The translations under genes were made by a program, and so were the position numbers. Source: an uncultured Flavobacteriaceae bacterium (GTDB lineage: Bacteria; Bacteroidota; Bacteroidia; Flavobacteriales; Flavobacteriaceae). Taken from it: a stretch of DNA of 64,000 nucleotides. This document shows, one piece after another, positions 19,275 to 27,782 of this stretch. The notes under the pieces were generated by a model. The model saw only the letters and a program-made list of their open reading frames with translations. It was not told the origin of the DNA and did not search any database. Numbering within the stretch: position 1 is the stretch's first letter; each line of letters starts with the position of its first letter. The stretch lies in the NCBI GenBank assembly GCA_947489085.1, contig CANLCJ010000025.1:1-64000 (forward strand), written 5' to 3'.

Positions 19275-20165
19275 CTATTTTTTATTTCTAGGATGCGATT
19301 TTAGATGGACTTTCTTAAGCTCGGCTATACTATTATGTGTATAAACCTGAGTAGCTGCTAAACTTGTGTGTCCTAACAATTCTTTAACAGCATTTAGGTC
19401 TGCTCCCTCGTTTAAAAGATGCGTTGCAAAAGAATGCCTCAAAATATGAGGACTCTTTTTTAGCTTCGTGGATGCCTGACTAAAGTAATGATTTATTACT
19501 CTGTAAACAAGTGTTTCATAAACTTTAGTTCCTTTTTTTGTTAAAAACAAATAACCATCTTGTTTTTTACCTTCTAAATCATGCCTTTTATCTAAATATT
19601 CTTGAAGTGTTTTTTTTACAGAATACAACAATGGTATCATACGCTCTTTGTCTCTTTTCCCAAGTACCTTTATCGTATTATTGCTTGTATCGACATCTTT
19701 TAGCTTTAGGTTTACCAGTTCTATACGTCTTATACCTGTTGAATAAAACAGTTCTATAATAAACCTGTCTCTTACCCCTTCAAAAGAATTATCGAAATTA
19801 AGTACATCTAAAACGTTTGCTATTTCTGTTTCCGAAAAAGGAACTTGCACTTTCTTACTCGTTTTTAATGCCTTGTGTTTCGAGAGTGGGTTATGGTGTA
19901 TAACTTCAATCTTTACTAAAAACTTAAAGTAAGTGTTTAAAGAAGATATTTTTCTATTTATGCTTCGGTTGGTAATGCCCGATTCTACGAGAACTACAAT
20001 CCAAGATCGTATTTGCGCGTAATTAACCATTTTAACATCTTCTTGTTCGAATGTTTCAGCTACAAAAGCCTTAAAGGCATTTAAATCTGCTTTATAAGCT
20101 TGTACTGTAAGCTTGGAGTAGTTTTTTTCTAGTAGTAAATAATCTGTAAAGGCTGTAAAAGACAT
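19275..20165 (-). CDS. xerC: Tyrosine recombinase XerC
   Basis: 296 residues, the size of XerC/D. The N-terminal SAM-like DNA-binding domain (FTDYLLLEKNYSKLTVQAY) is followed by the catalytic domain with the conserved set: Arg in YSTGIRRIEL, Lys in KVLGKRDKERMIPL, HxxR in HILRHSFATHLL, His in LLGHTSLAATQVYTH and the nucleophile Tyr in the same motif. It resolves chromosome dimers at dif with XerD. Its fixed position between rpsU and hpf marks it as housekeeping rather than a mobile-element integrase. Confidence 0.95.
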   Translation of the reverse strand: MSFTAFTDYLLLEKNYSKLTVQAYKADLNAFKAFVAETFEQEDVKMVNYAQIRSWIVVLVESGITNRSINRKISSLNTYFKFLVKIEVIHHNPLSKHKALKTSKKVQVPFSETEIANVLDVLNFDNSFEGVRDRFIIELFYSTGIRRIELVNLKLKDVDTSNNTIKVLGKRDKERMIPLLYSVKKTLQEYLDKRHDLEGKKQDGYLFLTKKGTKVYETLVYRVINHYFSQASTKLKKSPHILRHSFATHLLNEGADLNAVKELLGHTSLAATQVYTHNSIAELKKVHLKSHPRNKK

Positions 20166-20255
20166 GTTTAAAGTTACAAAAGTTTGGTTTATTTTATAAG
20201 GTTACAACCTATAATTACCTTTATTATACTTTGAAAACGAAAACGCAAACCAATA

Positions 20256-20280
20256 AAAATCCCGCTCATGGCGGGATTAA
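20256..20280 (-). terminator. Terminator of rpsU
   Basis: ATCCCGC and GCGGGAT around a 5-base loop. On the minus strand a run of Ts follows. It lies about 20 bases after the rpsU stop and separates it from xerC. Confidence 0.75.
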
Positions 20281-20298
20281 ATAGTATTGAAACATAGA

Positions 20299-20493
20299 CT
20301 AAACATGTTCTGCATCTCTTAATGCCTGTACATATTGCGCTTTTTGTAATTGCATTCTTTTTAAAACCGAAGGCTTATTGTATTGCTTTCTGTTTTGTAA
20401 TGCGCGTCTTGCGCCTGTTCTATCGAATTTTCGTTTGTAGCGCTTTAATGCTCTTTCTATATTTTCACCGTCTTTAATAGGTATTATTAACAT
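20299..20493 (-). CDS. rpsU: 30S ribosomal protein S21
   Basis: 64 residues, basic, with the S21 pattern (MLIIPIKDGENIERALKRYKR, then KFDRTGARRALQNRKQYNKPS). It sits near the anti-Shine-Dalgarno end of 16S rRNA. In Bacteroidota S21 is linked to the sequestered anti-SD, in line with the lack of SD motifs here. It has its own promoter and terminator. Confidence 0.97.
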   Translation of the reverse strand: MLIIPIKDGENIERALKRYKRKFDRTGARRALQNRKQYNKPSVLKRMQLQKAQYVQALRDAEHV

Positions 20494-20531
20494 AGTGCCT
20501 TAACCTCCTCTCTTTTAGAATTTTCAGTTGG

Positions 20532-20539
20532 CAAATATA
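20532..20539 (-). promoter_or_regulatory. -7 box of the rpsU promoter
   Basis: TATATTTG on the minus strand, an exact match to TAnnTTTG, 39 bases before the rpsU ATG. A TTTG lies further upstream at a larger than usual spacing, so the -33 element is uncertain. Confidence 0.55.
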
Positions 20540-20578
20540 AAATTAATTCTGAATTTGAAAAATCAAAAAAATAAATTG

Positions 20579-21745
20579 TTAGGTTGCTGGACGGTACTCT
20601 TTTTTATCTACAACCATCTTAGCTATAATTTCTCTTAGAATTTCGGATGTGCCGCCTCCTATTGGGCCGAGCCTGCTATCTCTAAACAGTCTTGCCATTG
20701 GATAATCTTCCATATACCCATAGCCGCCTAGAAATTGTAAACAATCGTAAATAATCTTATCGGCTATTTTAGTAGATTTCAACTTTGAAATTGTCGCTTC
20801 TTTAACTACATAAGCGCCTTTATCTAGGGCACTAGCTACAACGTAATTGTAAGTTTTACAGAGCTCTAAATCTCCGTACAAGTCTGATATTTTATGTCTT
20901 AATGCTTGAAATGTGCTAATCGATTTTCCAAATGCTTCGCGTTCGGACATGTATTGTATGGCATAATCTAAAGCGTATTCTGCTCTGGCATGGGCGTTTA
21001 TTCCCATGATAAGCCGTTCGGAAGCAAAATGCTGCATAATATAATTGAAACCTTTATTCTCTTCTCCCATGAGGTGGTGCAAAGGCACCTCAACATTATC
21101 GAAAGCGATTTCTCCTGTATCTGAAGCTCTCCAACCCAATTTATCTAGCTTGGTAGCCGAAAGCCCTGGTGTATCTCTGTCTACCAAAAATATACTTATG
21201 CCTTTATTTCCTAATTCGGGTGTTGTTTTTGCAGCTACTATTAAGTAATCGCTATAAACCCCATTTGTTATAAATGTTTTAGAGCCATTTAACACGTACA
21301 CATCTCCTTTTTTTGTGGCAGTGGTTCTCATACCCGCCACATCGCTACCTCCAAAAGGTTCTGTTATGCACAAACACCCCGTAAGCTCTCCTGTAATACT
21401 TTTGGTAAGGTATTTTTCTTTTACGGCATCACTGGCTTCTGCGTTTAAGTGCGTCATTGCTAAATAAACATGTGCCCATATTGCTGCTGCAAAACCTCCA
21501 GAGTTTATTTTTTGAAGTTCTTCAAGTAAAATTACGGTATAAAATAAGTCTAAATTTAATCCTCCATAAGCTTCGGGATAATTGATTCCCAAAAACCCCA
21601 TGTCTCCAAACTTTAACCAAATGGATTTGTCTATTTTACCAGACTCCTCCCATTCGTCGATGTGAGGCACTACTTCTTTTTTTAAAAAATCTTGTAAACT
21701 TTTTCTAAACAGCTGATGCTCTTCAGTGAAGTACATACTTGTCAT
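20579..21745 (-). CDS. Acyl-CoA dehydrogenase family protein
   Basis: 388 residues, the usual length of this flavin enzyme. Features visible are the N-terminal helical domain (FRKSLQDFLKKEVVPHIDEW), the FAD/substrate segment (GCLCITEPFGGSDVAGMRTTA), GSKTFITNG, and the C-terminal FLGGYGYMEDYPMARLFRDSR typical of the family. It oxidises acyl-CoA to enoyl-CoA, passing electrons to ETF. The chain-length preference cannot be read. It stands alone between rpsU and a helix-hairpin-helix gene, without other beta-oxidation genes. A second family member begins at 63527 on the other strand and is clearly different in sequence. Confidence 0.9.
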   Translation of the reverse strand: MTSMYFTEEHQLFRKSLQDFLKKEVVPHIDEWEESGKIDKSIWLKFGDMGFLGINYPEAYGGLNLDLFYTVILLEELQKINSGGFAAAIWAHVYLAMTHLNAEASDAVKEKYLTKSITGELTGCLCITEPFGGSDVAGMRTTATKKGDVYVLNGSKTFITNGVYSDYLIVAAKTTPELGNKGISIFLVDRDTPGLSATKLDKLGWRASDTGEIAFDNVEVPLHHLMGEENKGFNYIMQHFASERLIMGINAHARAEYALDYAIQYMSEREAFGKSISTFQALRHKISDLYGDLELCKTYNYVVASALDKGAYVVKEATISKLKSTKIADKIIYDCLQFLGGYGYMEDYPMARLFRDSRLGPIGGGTSEILREIIAKMVVDKKEYRPAT

Positions 21746-21814
21746 ACGTTATATTTTAGATAATCATTAATACCCCAGTTTGGTTTGTTTGGATCTGGCA
21801 TTTAATGTGCTCCA

Positions 21815-22681
21815 TTATTTAATTTGCAAAGATAATTTAATTAAATCTAATTTGCTTAAGGGAATCTCTTTTACTTTGGACAATTCGTCTATGGACGTAA
21901 ATCTTTCGTGGAGTGTTCTGTATTCTACTATAGCATGTGCAATTTCATAATCTATGTATTGAATAGTTACCAATTCATCGACCGTCGCTGTATTTAAATC
22001 GAGTTGAATTCTATGTTTATTCGTGTTTACTTTAAATTTAGTTTTTAGCTTTAGCACAACTTCTGGTGTTAACCCGTAAACCTCTTGCAATTGTATCATA
22101 CTTACAAAACCACCTTTAAGCTTGTTTCTATAAGCTATAATGCGTTTAGATAATACTGCGCCAATACCACGAATCTCCTGCAAGTCTTGAGCCGTTGCTC
22201 TATTTATATCTTTTTTTATGGCCTTTCGATCTGTAATTTTTGTCTGGGCAGCGCTTCCTTTAACTTTAAAATTACGCTTTGGAAACTTAAAATAAGGGCT
22301 AATCTTTGCCAATACTGTATCTGATATACTTGTAACGTGTTGAAATTCTTTTGCGGAATTTATCCATTTATTTTCTGCTCTATACTTTAAAAGTCTATCT
22401 ATTTCTTCTACTCGCATCCCTAAAGAAGCGCCTTTGTAATCTGTTATGTAATTAGGATTAAATGGGTAAATTTTTACCTGTTTTGCTTCTAAGGCTTTTG
22501 CTCTTAAGCTATCCAATTCCAATTGGTAAAACTGTAGTGTTTGCGCATCTATACCCAAAGGTGTTTTTGGCTTGTCTATAAAAAGGTATAGGCATTGTAG
22601 CACCACTATTAGTAGTAGTAAAACCAAAATCCCATGACGTTGAGCTTTGGTAAAAACGACATGGGATTTAAAAAACGTCAT
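21815..22681 (-). CDS. Helix-hairpin-helix (ComEA-like) membrane-anchored protein
   Basis: 288 residues. One hydrophobic segment near residues 18-35 (GILVLLLLIVVLQCLYLFI) is followed by helix-hairpin-helix units: DINRATAQDLQEIRGIGAVL near residue 160 and LDLNTATVDELVTIQYIDYE near residue 230, plus a weaker copy before them. HhH units bind DNA backbone non-specifically, and ComEA uses them to pull in DNA during competence. Bacteroidota encode many such proteins, so a competence role is inference. It starts 14 bases after the symporter gene stop and may be co-transcribed with it. Confidence 0.75.
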   Translation of the reverse strand: MTFFKSHVVFTKAQRHGILVLLLLIVVLQCLYLFIDKPKTPLGIDAQTLQFYQLELDSLRAKALEAKQVKIYPFNPNYITDYKGASLGMRVEEIDRLLKYRAENKWINSAKEFQHVTSISDTVLAKISPYFKFPKRNFKVKGSAAQTKITDRKAIKKDINRATAQDLQEIRGIGAVLSKRIIAYRNKLKGGFVSMIQLQEVYGLTPEVVLKLKTKFKVNTNKHRIQLDLNTATVDELVTIQYIDYEIAHAIVEYRTLHERFTSIDELSKVKEIPLSKLDLIKLSLQIK

Positions 22682-22695
22682 ACAAAACGTATTTT

Positions 22696-24306
22696 TTATT
22701 TTTTCTTAAAGCCTACAGCTACCAAATAACGTTCTAATTCGTGCTTTACTTTTGGCATTAATACCAGCAGACCTATTACATTTGGAAATACCATAGCAAA
22801 AATCATAGCATCCGAGAATTCTACTACTGAATTTAAGCTTGAAGATGCGCCTATTACTACAAAAAACAGAAATATAATTTTATACACCATATCTGCTATT
22901 TTCCCTTTACCAAAAAGGTATTTCCAGCCTTGCAACCCGTAATAAGACCAAGATAACATGGTTGAAAACGCAAACAGTATTACTGCTATTGTTAATAATA
23001 TAGAAAAATTAGGTATTGCAGAATCGAAGGCTACAGAGGTTAAATCTACCCCTCCCAAATGCGCTCCTGTACCATTCATTATTACATTTTTTCCTGCATC
23101 TAAATTGGCATATTCAAACAAGTTACTTTTTATATTTGTTACTATAATTACTAAAGCTGTCATGGTACAAATAACTACTGTGTCTACGAATGGCCCTATA
23201 GAGGCTACTATACCCTCACTCGCAGGAAACTTAGTTTTTACAGCTGCATGCGCTATCGAGGCAGAACCTACCCCAGCTTCGTTAGAAAAAGCTGCACGTT
23301 GAAAACCAACTATCATTACACCTACAAAGCCACCAAGTAGAGTGTTGCTTTCAAATACGCCTGTCCAAATTTGCCCAAATGCTTCTGGAATGGCTGTAAT
23401 ATTCATTATAATGATAATTAGAGCGGCTCCTATATACATAATGCCCATAAAAGGCACTATTTTTTCTGTAACCTTGCCTATACGCTTAATGCCGCCTATA
23501 ATTACAATTGCCACTAGAACAGCCATAATAATTCCAAATGCGAAGCCTGAATCTAATCCTGTTAACACCTTAAATTGTGCTGCTGCTTGATTGGCTTGAA
23601 ACATGTTACCTCCTCCAAAAGAGCCACCTACAACAAAAATTGCAAATAAAAAGGCCAATACTTTTCCTAGCATGCCTAAATTATTCTCTTCTAAACCCTT
23701 TCTTAGGTAATACATTGGGCCTCCGTAAATTTTACCATCTGCCCCTACTTCTCTATATTTAACACCTAGTGTTGCTTCTACTAATTTGGTGGACATGCCT
23801 AGAAAACCAGCCAAAATCATCCAAAACGTCGCGCCCGGCCCCCCAATAGCAATGGCTACTGCCACACCTGCAATATTTCCTAAACCTACCGTTGCAGATA
23901 ATGCTGCTGTTAAAGCCTGAAAATGAGTAACTTCTCCTACAACCTCATCGTTTTTAACCGTTTCCATAACGTCACCTCCTGGTGTTGGGTCTCCGCTTAC
24001 TACTTCGGTAACACTATTATAGTCTATCTCATCGTAAGTCCCTTTTGTGGCTTTTATGGCAACTCCTAACAATCTAATATTAGCAAACTTAAAATAAAGA
24101 GTGAAAAATAAAGCACCTGCTAAAAGTACAATGAGCACTATAGGTACTTGTTTGCCTGCTATAGAGATCGGCGAAAACACAAAGCCACTTACCCAAGAAG
24201 CAAAAGGTTTAAATTTTGCTTCTATAATTTCATCTATAGATGCTTCTTGAGCGTAAGTTAAAAATGGGGCTATTGTTGCGATAACTGAAAGAAGATACTT
24301 CTTCAT
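22696..24306 (-). CDS. Sodium:alanine/glycine symporter family (AGCS) protein
   Basis: 536 residues with about ten membrane spans. The AGCS hallmark is visible around residues 130-190: THFQALTAALSATVGLGNIA, then GGPGATFWMILAGFLGMSTK. It also has GGPMYYLRKG and the later AAFSNEAGVGSASIAHAA. The family imports alanine or glycine with sodium in the inner membrane. An N-terminal segment ending in TYAQ resembles a cleavable signal peptide, common in Bacteroidota members. The actual substrate is not certain. Confidence 0.9.
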   Translation of the reverse strand: MKKYLLSVIATIAPFLTYAQEASIDEIIEAKFKPFASWVSGFVFSPISIAGKQVPIVLIVLLAGALFFTLYFKFANIRLLGVAIKATKGTYDEIDYNSVTEVVSGDPTPGGDVMETVKNDEVVGEVTHFQALTAALSATVGLGNIAGVAVAIAIGGPGATFWMILAGFLGMSTKLVEATLGVKYREVGADGKIYGGPMYYLRKGLEENNLGMLGKVLAFLFAIFVVGGSFGGGNMFQANQAAAQFKVLTGLDSGFAFGIIMAVLVAIVIIGGIKRIGKVTEKIVPFMGIMYIGAALIIIIMNITAIPEAFGQIWTGVFESNTLLGGFVGVMIVGFQRAAFSNEAGVGSASIAHAAVKTKFPASEGIVASIGPFVDTVVICTMTALVIIVTNIKSNLFEYANLDAGKNVIMNGTGAHLGGVDLTSVAFDSAIPNFSILLTIAVILFAFSTMLSWSYYGLQGWKYLFGKGKIADMVYKIIFLFFVVIGASSSLNSVVEFSDAMIFAMVFPNVIGLLVLMPKVKHELERYLVAVGFKKK

Positions 24307-24366
24307 ATATAACTATTTTTTATTTTGTAATTAGGTGTACTGTATAGCAAGATGCTAAAAAAAAAT

Positions 24367-24386
24367 GGGTTTTTAAAGCTAAACCC
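24367..24386 (-). terminator. Terminator of the potassium channel gene
   Basis: GGGTTT and AAACCC around an 8-base loop. On the minus strand they are followed by a run of nine Ts, 8 bases after the channel gene stop. Confidence 0.7.
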
Positions 24387-24393
24387 CTATTTG

Positions 24394-25428
24394 TTATGCT
24401 TTTTCAACTTCTATATTGTAAACAGCATTTAATACTTCTATTTGTTCTGGACGCCCTAATACTATTATTTTAGAATTGGGTGCTAAAATTAACTCTGCTT
24501 CTGGGTTTACTATATATTCTCCATTTTCGTCTTTGTAGCCTATAATGGTACAGCCCGTTTTTCGCCTTAAATCTAAATCTTTTATTGTAAGTGCTTCTTT
24601 AGAAAATGATAGTTTTTCTACAGCAACCTCTTCAATATTTATGTTCGATTTGCCTACTATAGAAAGATTGTCTATAAATTCCATAAGACCGGGAACAACA
24701 ACTAAAGATGCCATGTGGTCTCCTCCTATTTTATCGGGTAAAATAACATTGTTAGCGCCTGCAAACTTCAGTTTTTGGTAGGACGATTCTTGAGATGCTC
24801 TACTTATTATATTAATATTGTTATTTATCTGTTTTGCAGATAGCACAACAAACAGGTTATCGGCGTCGCTTGGTAACGCAGATATAAAACACGAAGCACG
24901 TTCCACGCCTGCCTTTAATAGGGTTTCGTCTTCGTCTGCATTACCCAATACATAAGGAAAACCATCTACTTTAAGACGTTCTTCTACTTTCTTGCTTTTT
25001 TCTATAACCACAAAAGTTTTATTGTAGGCCTTTAATTTCTGCGCAGCTTGTTTGCCATTTCTCCCATACCCGCAAATAACAACATGGTTTTTAAAACTTT
25101 CTATCTTCTTTTGCATCCTTTTGTATTTAAGTTCTTCAATATCGTTTCTACTTAAAATATATTCTGTTATTACAGACAAAGCATAACCTACTATAATAAC
25201 ACTGGTTATTATTAAAAATACCGTAAATAGTTTCGATTGGTCGTCTAACGGTGTTACTTCTCCAAACCCAACAGTAGTTATGGTAATTACCGTCATGTAA
25301 AGTGCATCTATCCAACTGTAATTGGCTATACACCTATACCCCACTACGCCCACGATTAGCACTGTTACTAAGAGGACTAAAGCGGTGTAAATTCGAGATC
25401 TAAAAAGTTTAACTAAAGGGTTATCCAT
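24394..25428 (-). CDS. Two-span potassium channel with RCK (TrkA-N) domain
   Basis: 344 residues. Two membrane helices (about residues 13-35 and 68-90) flank a pore loop with the filter TITTVGFGEVTP. A cytosolic RCK/TrkA-N Rossmann domain starts with VVICGYGRNGKQAAQKL, has a second-strand acidic VVIEKS, and is followed by a TrkA-C-like domain ending in ILAPNSKIIVLGRPEQIE. This is the MthK/Kch-like plan of a ligand-gated potassium channel. The filter reads VGFG rather than VGYG, a known and functional variant. It follows a PspC-domain gene by four bases. Confidence 0.88.
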   Translation of the reverse strand: MDNPLVKLFRSRIYTALVLLVTVLIVGVVGYRCIANYSWIDALYMTVITITTVGFGEVTPLDDQSKLFTVFLIITSVIIVGYALSVITEYILSRNDIEELKYKRMQKKIESFKNHVVICGYGRNGKQAAQKLKAYNKTFVVIEKSKKVEERLKVDGFPYVLGNADEDETLLKAGVERASCFISALPSDADNLFVVLSAKQINNNINIISRASQESSYQKLKFAGANNVILPDKIGGDHMASLVVVPGLMEFIDNLSIVGKSNINIEEVAVEKLSFSKEALTIKDLDLRRKTGCTIIGYKDENGEYIVNPEAELILAPNSKIIVLGRPEQIEVLNAVYNIEVEKA

Positions 25429-25432
25429 AAAA

Positions 25433-25660
25433 CTATAAATCGAAAACGGAAGAGCGTTTTGTATAAATTAGATCTTTAATTCGCATCCAAAAAATAAGAA
25501 ATAAATACAATGCAAAACCAAAGCCTACTGTAATAAAGGTAATGTACATAAAAGACGTTCTAACTACTTTTGCTCGAATACCAAAACGATCTGCTATGCG
25601 CTGGCATACGTGATAACCGTGTTTTTGTAAAAACAATAATATTTTTTGAAAAATCGTCAT
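25433..25660 (-). CDS. PspC domain-containing small membrane protein
   Basis: 75 residues from ATG 25660 (MTIFQKILLFLQKHGYHVCQ). A TTG four codons upstream would be a less likely start. The PspC pattern is an amphipathic lead (RIADRFGIRAKVVRTSF) followed by one long membrane helix (ITFITVGFGFALYLFLIFW) and a basic tail. PspC proteins sense or counter membrane stress in enterobacteria; the role here is unknown. It is four bases upstream of the potassium channel gene, so the two are very likely co-transcribed. Confidence 0.75.
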   Translation of the reverse strand: MTIFQKILLFLQKHGYHVCQRIADRFGIRAKVVRTSFMYITFITVGFGFALYLFLIFWMRIKDLIYTKRSSVFDL

Positions 25661-25755
25661 AATTAAACGCAAGTTAACGCATAGTTTTTGCTTTTAAAAA
25701 CTATATGCATTAAAGTTGAAATACATTCTTGTTTCTAGTGTTATTCAGCTCCTAA

Positions 25756-27027
25756 TCAACCACCAATTAACGCATTACCTATAGCGCATTTTAAGCACCT
25801 ATTGGTATCGCAATATACACCTTTAAGTTGTAATAAGGCTTGGGAGTGCAATGCATTAGTAGATACCTCTCCCAAAGTATTAAATCTACTAATAATACTA
25901 TTTTTCTCTGTGGGCAATCTTGTTATTAGGTCTAAAACAGCATCGCTATCCATACTGTTTCTGTACTTTCCATATGCAAAACGTATGGGCAGTATTGTGT
26001 TTATAACAAGAAGGTTTATAAACGCTTTAGACAATGCTTTAGTTGTAGCTTTAGATGCCTTGGAAAACGTGTAGTGTGTTTTCCAAAATTCTGAAGTTTG
26101 TACTTTAAAAACAGCATACACTGCTTCCAGTGATTCTGCCGCAATAATTTTAGAAAATACGTTTTGATGTTTATGATATAAACCTGCCAACTGCGAGAGC
26201 CTTATGGTTGGAAAATTATTGGGTCTAAGCCGAAAAAATAAGGGCGTAATACCATTTTCGGTATTTAACTTAAACTTTGCTTTTAAAAAATCGTATTCCT
26301 TTTTTAGGCTATTGAAATAGGGGTCTTCGTGCGTTTGCTCCAGCAGTCTAGCTTGCCCCAATAATAGCGCCTCTGTTTGCAAACCATTATGCTGCACTTT
26401 TCTTAAAATTGAAAAATTTAAATGCTCTGCCATGCTTGCAAAAGCATCTGCATTAACTTTGAGTCCGAAATTTTTTGCTAACATTTTAAAAAGCACTGCT
26501 TCCCAATCGTTATTAGAGGCTTCTAGAAGTTTTATCACATCGAGCGATTTACGTTCCAAACGCTCGAAATAGAGTGTCTCTAGCCAATTTTGAAGCTTAA
26601 AATTGCTCAACTTTGGGAACTCGTTTTCGCAATTGATCCATTGTTGTTTTGCCTCAAAAAGGTTTGTGTAATTTAGCAAAATATGTTCCGAAATATACGG
26701 CTGCAACACCAATGTGGGAATAACAGAATTGTCGCGCCTAAAAACTTCTGTATCATGCTCCCACACAACATGTAGTATTACATTATCGTAAGCCTTATCC
26801 TTTTCATGGTTATGCAAATACCAATCAGAAGACTTAACATGTATTTCCAAATTCCCGGCCCATAGTTGAGTGCCTATTCTAAGCTGCGCATTAAAAAAAT
26901 CTGGTCCTGCGTTAGTATTGTATTGCCCAACGGCCGTTAAAGTTACATGTTCGCCTTGAGTCGTTTTTAAGGCTTCTTGCTCAAATGCTTTGTAACGCCA
27001 TATATAATGTAGAAATTCCTCTTGCAT
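25756..27027 (-). CDS. DUF2851 family protein
   Basis: 423 residues from ATG 27027 (MQEEFLHYIWRYKAFEQEAL), the usual beginning of this Bacteroidota family. An in-frame start 37 codons upstream would run into the divergent gene and is rejected. Features include GPDFFNAQLRIGTQLWAGNLEIHVKSSDW near residue 60 (quoted in parts: GPDFFNAQLRIG and NLEIHVKSSDW). That arrangement of acidic and Lys residues recalls a nuclease-like core, but no function is established. The C-terminus has four cysteines (GVYCDTNRCLKCAIG), possibly a metal site. It is cytosolic, with no signal peptide. Confidence 0.8.
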   Translation of the reverse strand: MQEEFLHYIWRYKAFEQEALKTTQGEHVTLTAVGQYNTNAGPDFFNAQLRIGTQLWAGNLEIHVKSSDWYLHNHEKDKAYDNVILHVVWEHDTEVFRRDNSVIPTLVLQPYISEHILLNYTNLFEAKQQWINCENEFPKLSNFKLQNWLETLYFERLERKSLDVIKLLEASNNDWEAVLFKMLAKNFGLKVNADAFASMAEHLNFSILRKVQHNGLQTEALLLGQARLLEQTHEDPYFNSLKKEYDFLKAKFKLNTENGITPLFFRLRPNNFPTIRLSQLAGLYHKHQNVFSKIIAAESLEAVYAVFKVQTSEFWKTHYTFSKASKATTKALSKAFINLLVINTILPIRFAYGKYRNSMDSDAVLDLITRLPTEKNSIISRFNTLGEVSTNALHSQALLQLKGVYCDTNRCLKCAIGNALIGG

Positions 27028-27050
27028 AGCTCTAAAATATAAAAAGTCAC

Positions 27051-27058
27051 TAACTTTG
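27051..27058 (+). promoter_or_regulatory. -7 box for the DUF2721 gene
   Basis: TAACTTTG, an exact TAnnTTTG match, 22 bases before ATG 27080, in the 52-base gap between divergent genes. No clear -33 element is seen. It overlaps a TTG that a gene finder could take as a start. Confidence 0.5.
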
Positions 27059-27079
27059 AATAGATTTACGTTATTAAAT

Positions 27080-27478
27080 ATGGAAGCTTTAACTCTAACA
27101 ACACCCGCCTTACTATTTTCGGCAATTTCATTAATCATGCTGGCTTATACCAACAGATTTCTGGCTTATGCCGCTACTATTAGAGATTTACACGATAAAT
27201 ACGTGAAAAATAAAGATTCGGTATTAATGGCTCAAATTCAAAATATAAAAAAACGTTTGTATCTTACGCGTTACATGCAAATTCTGGGCATTTCGAGCCT
27301 ACTACTCTGCGTGCTCTCTATGTTTTTAATATACATAGGCCAGTCTCATATAGCTGCATGGATTTTTGGTTTCGCCTTGCTACTACTCATGGCATCTTTG
27401 GGCTTTTTAGTACTAGAAATTCAAATTTCTGTTAAAGCCCTACAACATCACATTAGCGATATAGAAGGTAAAAAATAG
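27080..27478 (+). CDS. DUF2721 family membrane protein
   Basis: 132 residues from ATG 27080 (MEALTLTTPALLFSAISLIM). Three hydrophobic segments (about residues 6-25, 70-90 and 93-118) flank a charged loop with RDLHDKYVKNKDSVLMAQI, the conserved heart of DUF2721. It is predicted to sit in the inner membrane, and its function is unknown. It is divergent from DUF2851 with a shared 52-base promoter region. Confidence 0.8.
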   Translation: MEALTLTTPALLFSAISLIMLAYTNRFLAYAATIRDLHDKYVKNKDSVLMAQIQNIKKRLYLTRYMQILGISSLLLCVLSMFLIYIGQSHIAAWIFGFALLLLMASLGFLVLEIQISVKALQHHISDIEGKK

Positions 27479-27782
27479 ATGTTACAAACTTTACTTTCTT
27501 ACGCCAATTCATTCAAAATATTTATTTAAGTTAACTCATTTCAAATTACAATGTTCGTCTTAATCCTTACAGACGCATATTTCTTTATTCAATATTTATA
27601 TTTTTCTATTTTATTTTTTAAACTCTTCAAAATATACCCCGTTTCATTTGCAATAAATGAAATCGATACAAGACACATTATTATGCTTAAAACGCTGTAC
27701 ATAGCCGTAATAAAACTGTAAATTTGTTTTGCTTAGCACAAGCTATTTTATATCAAGATTAATCGCTTAACAAATTACGTTT
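27479..27782. other. Intergenic leader of the transglutaminase operon
   Basis: About 300 AT-rich bases with no gene recognised. An inverted repeat, TTTCATTT/AAATGAAA at 27642-27662, lies about 60 bases before the promoter below and could be an operator or a weak terminator for the DUF2721 gene. Confidence 0.4.
27719..27726 (+). promoter_or_regulatory. -7 box for the transglutaminase/ATP-grasp operon
   Basis: TAAATTTG, an exact TAnnTTTG match, 57 bases before the ATG at 27783. The expected -33 TTTG is not evident. Confidence 0.45.

Noticed and set aside
19275-20165. Tyrosine recombinase as a mobile-element integrase
   Set aside because: The conserved rpsU-xerC-hpf order and XerC-like sequence mark it as the housekeeping recombinase. 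It is far from the tRNA-Val island.
24394-25428. VGFG instead of VGYG in the potassium channel filter as a defect
   Set aside because: This variant occurs in functional potassium channels and the rest of the protein is intact.
27028-27138. 37-codon N-terminal extension of the DUF2851 protein
   Set aside because: It overlaps the divergent DUF2721 gene and its promoter; ATG 27027 gives the usual family start.
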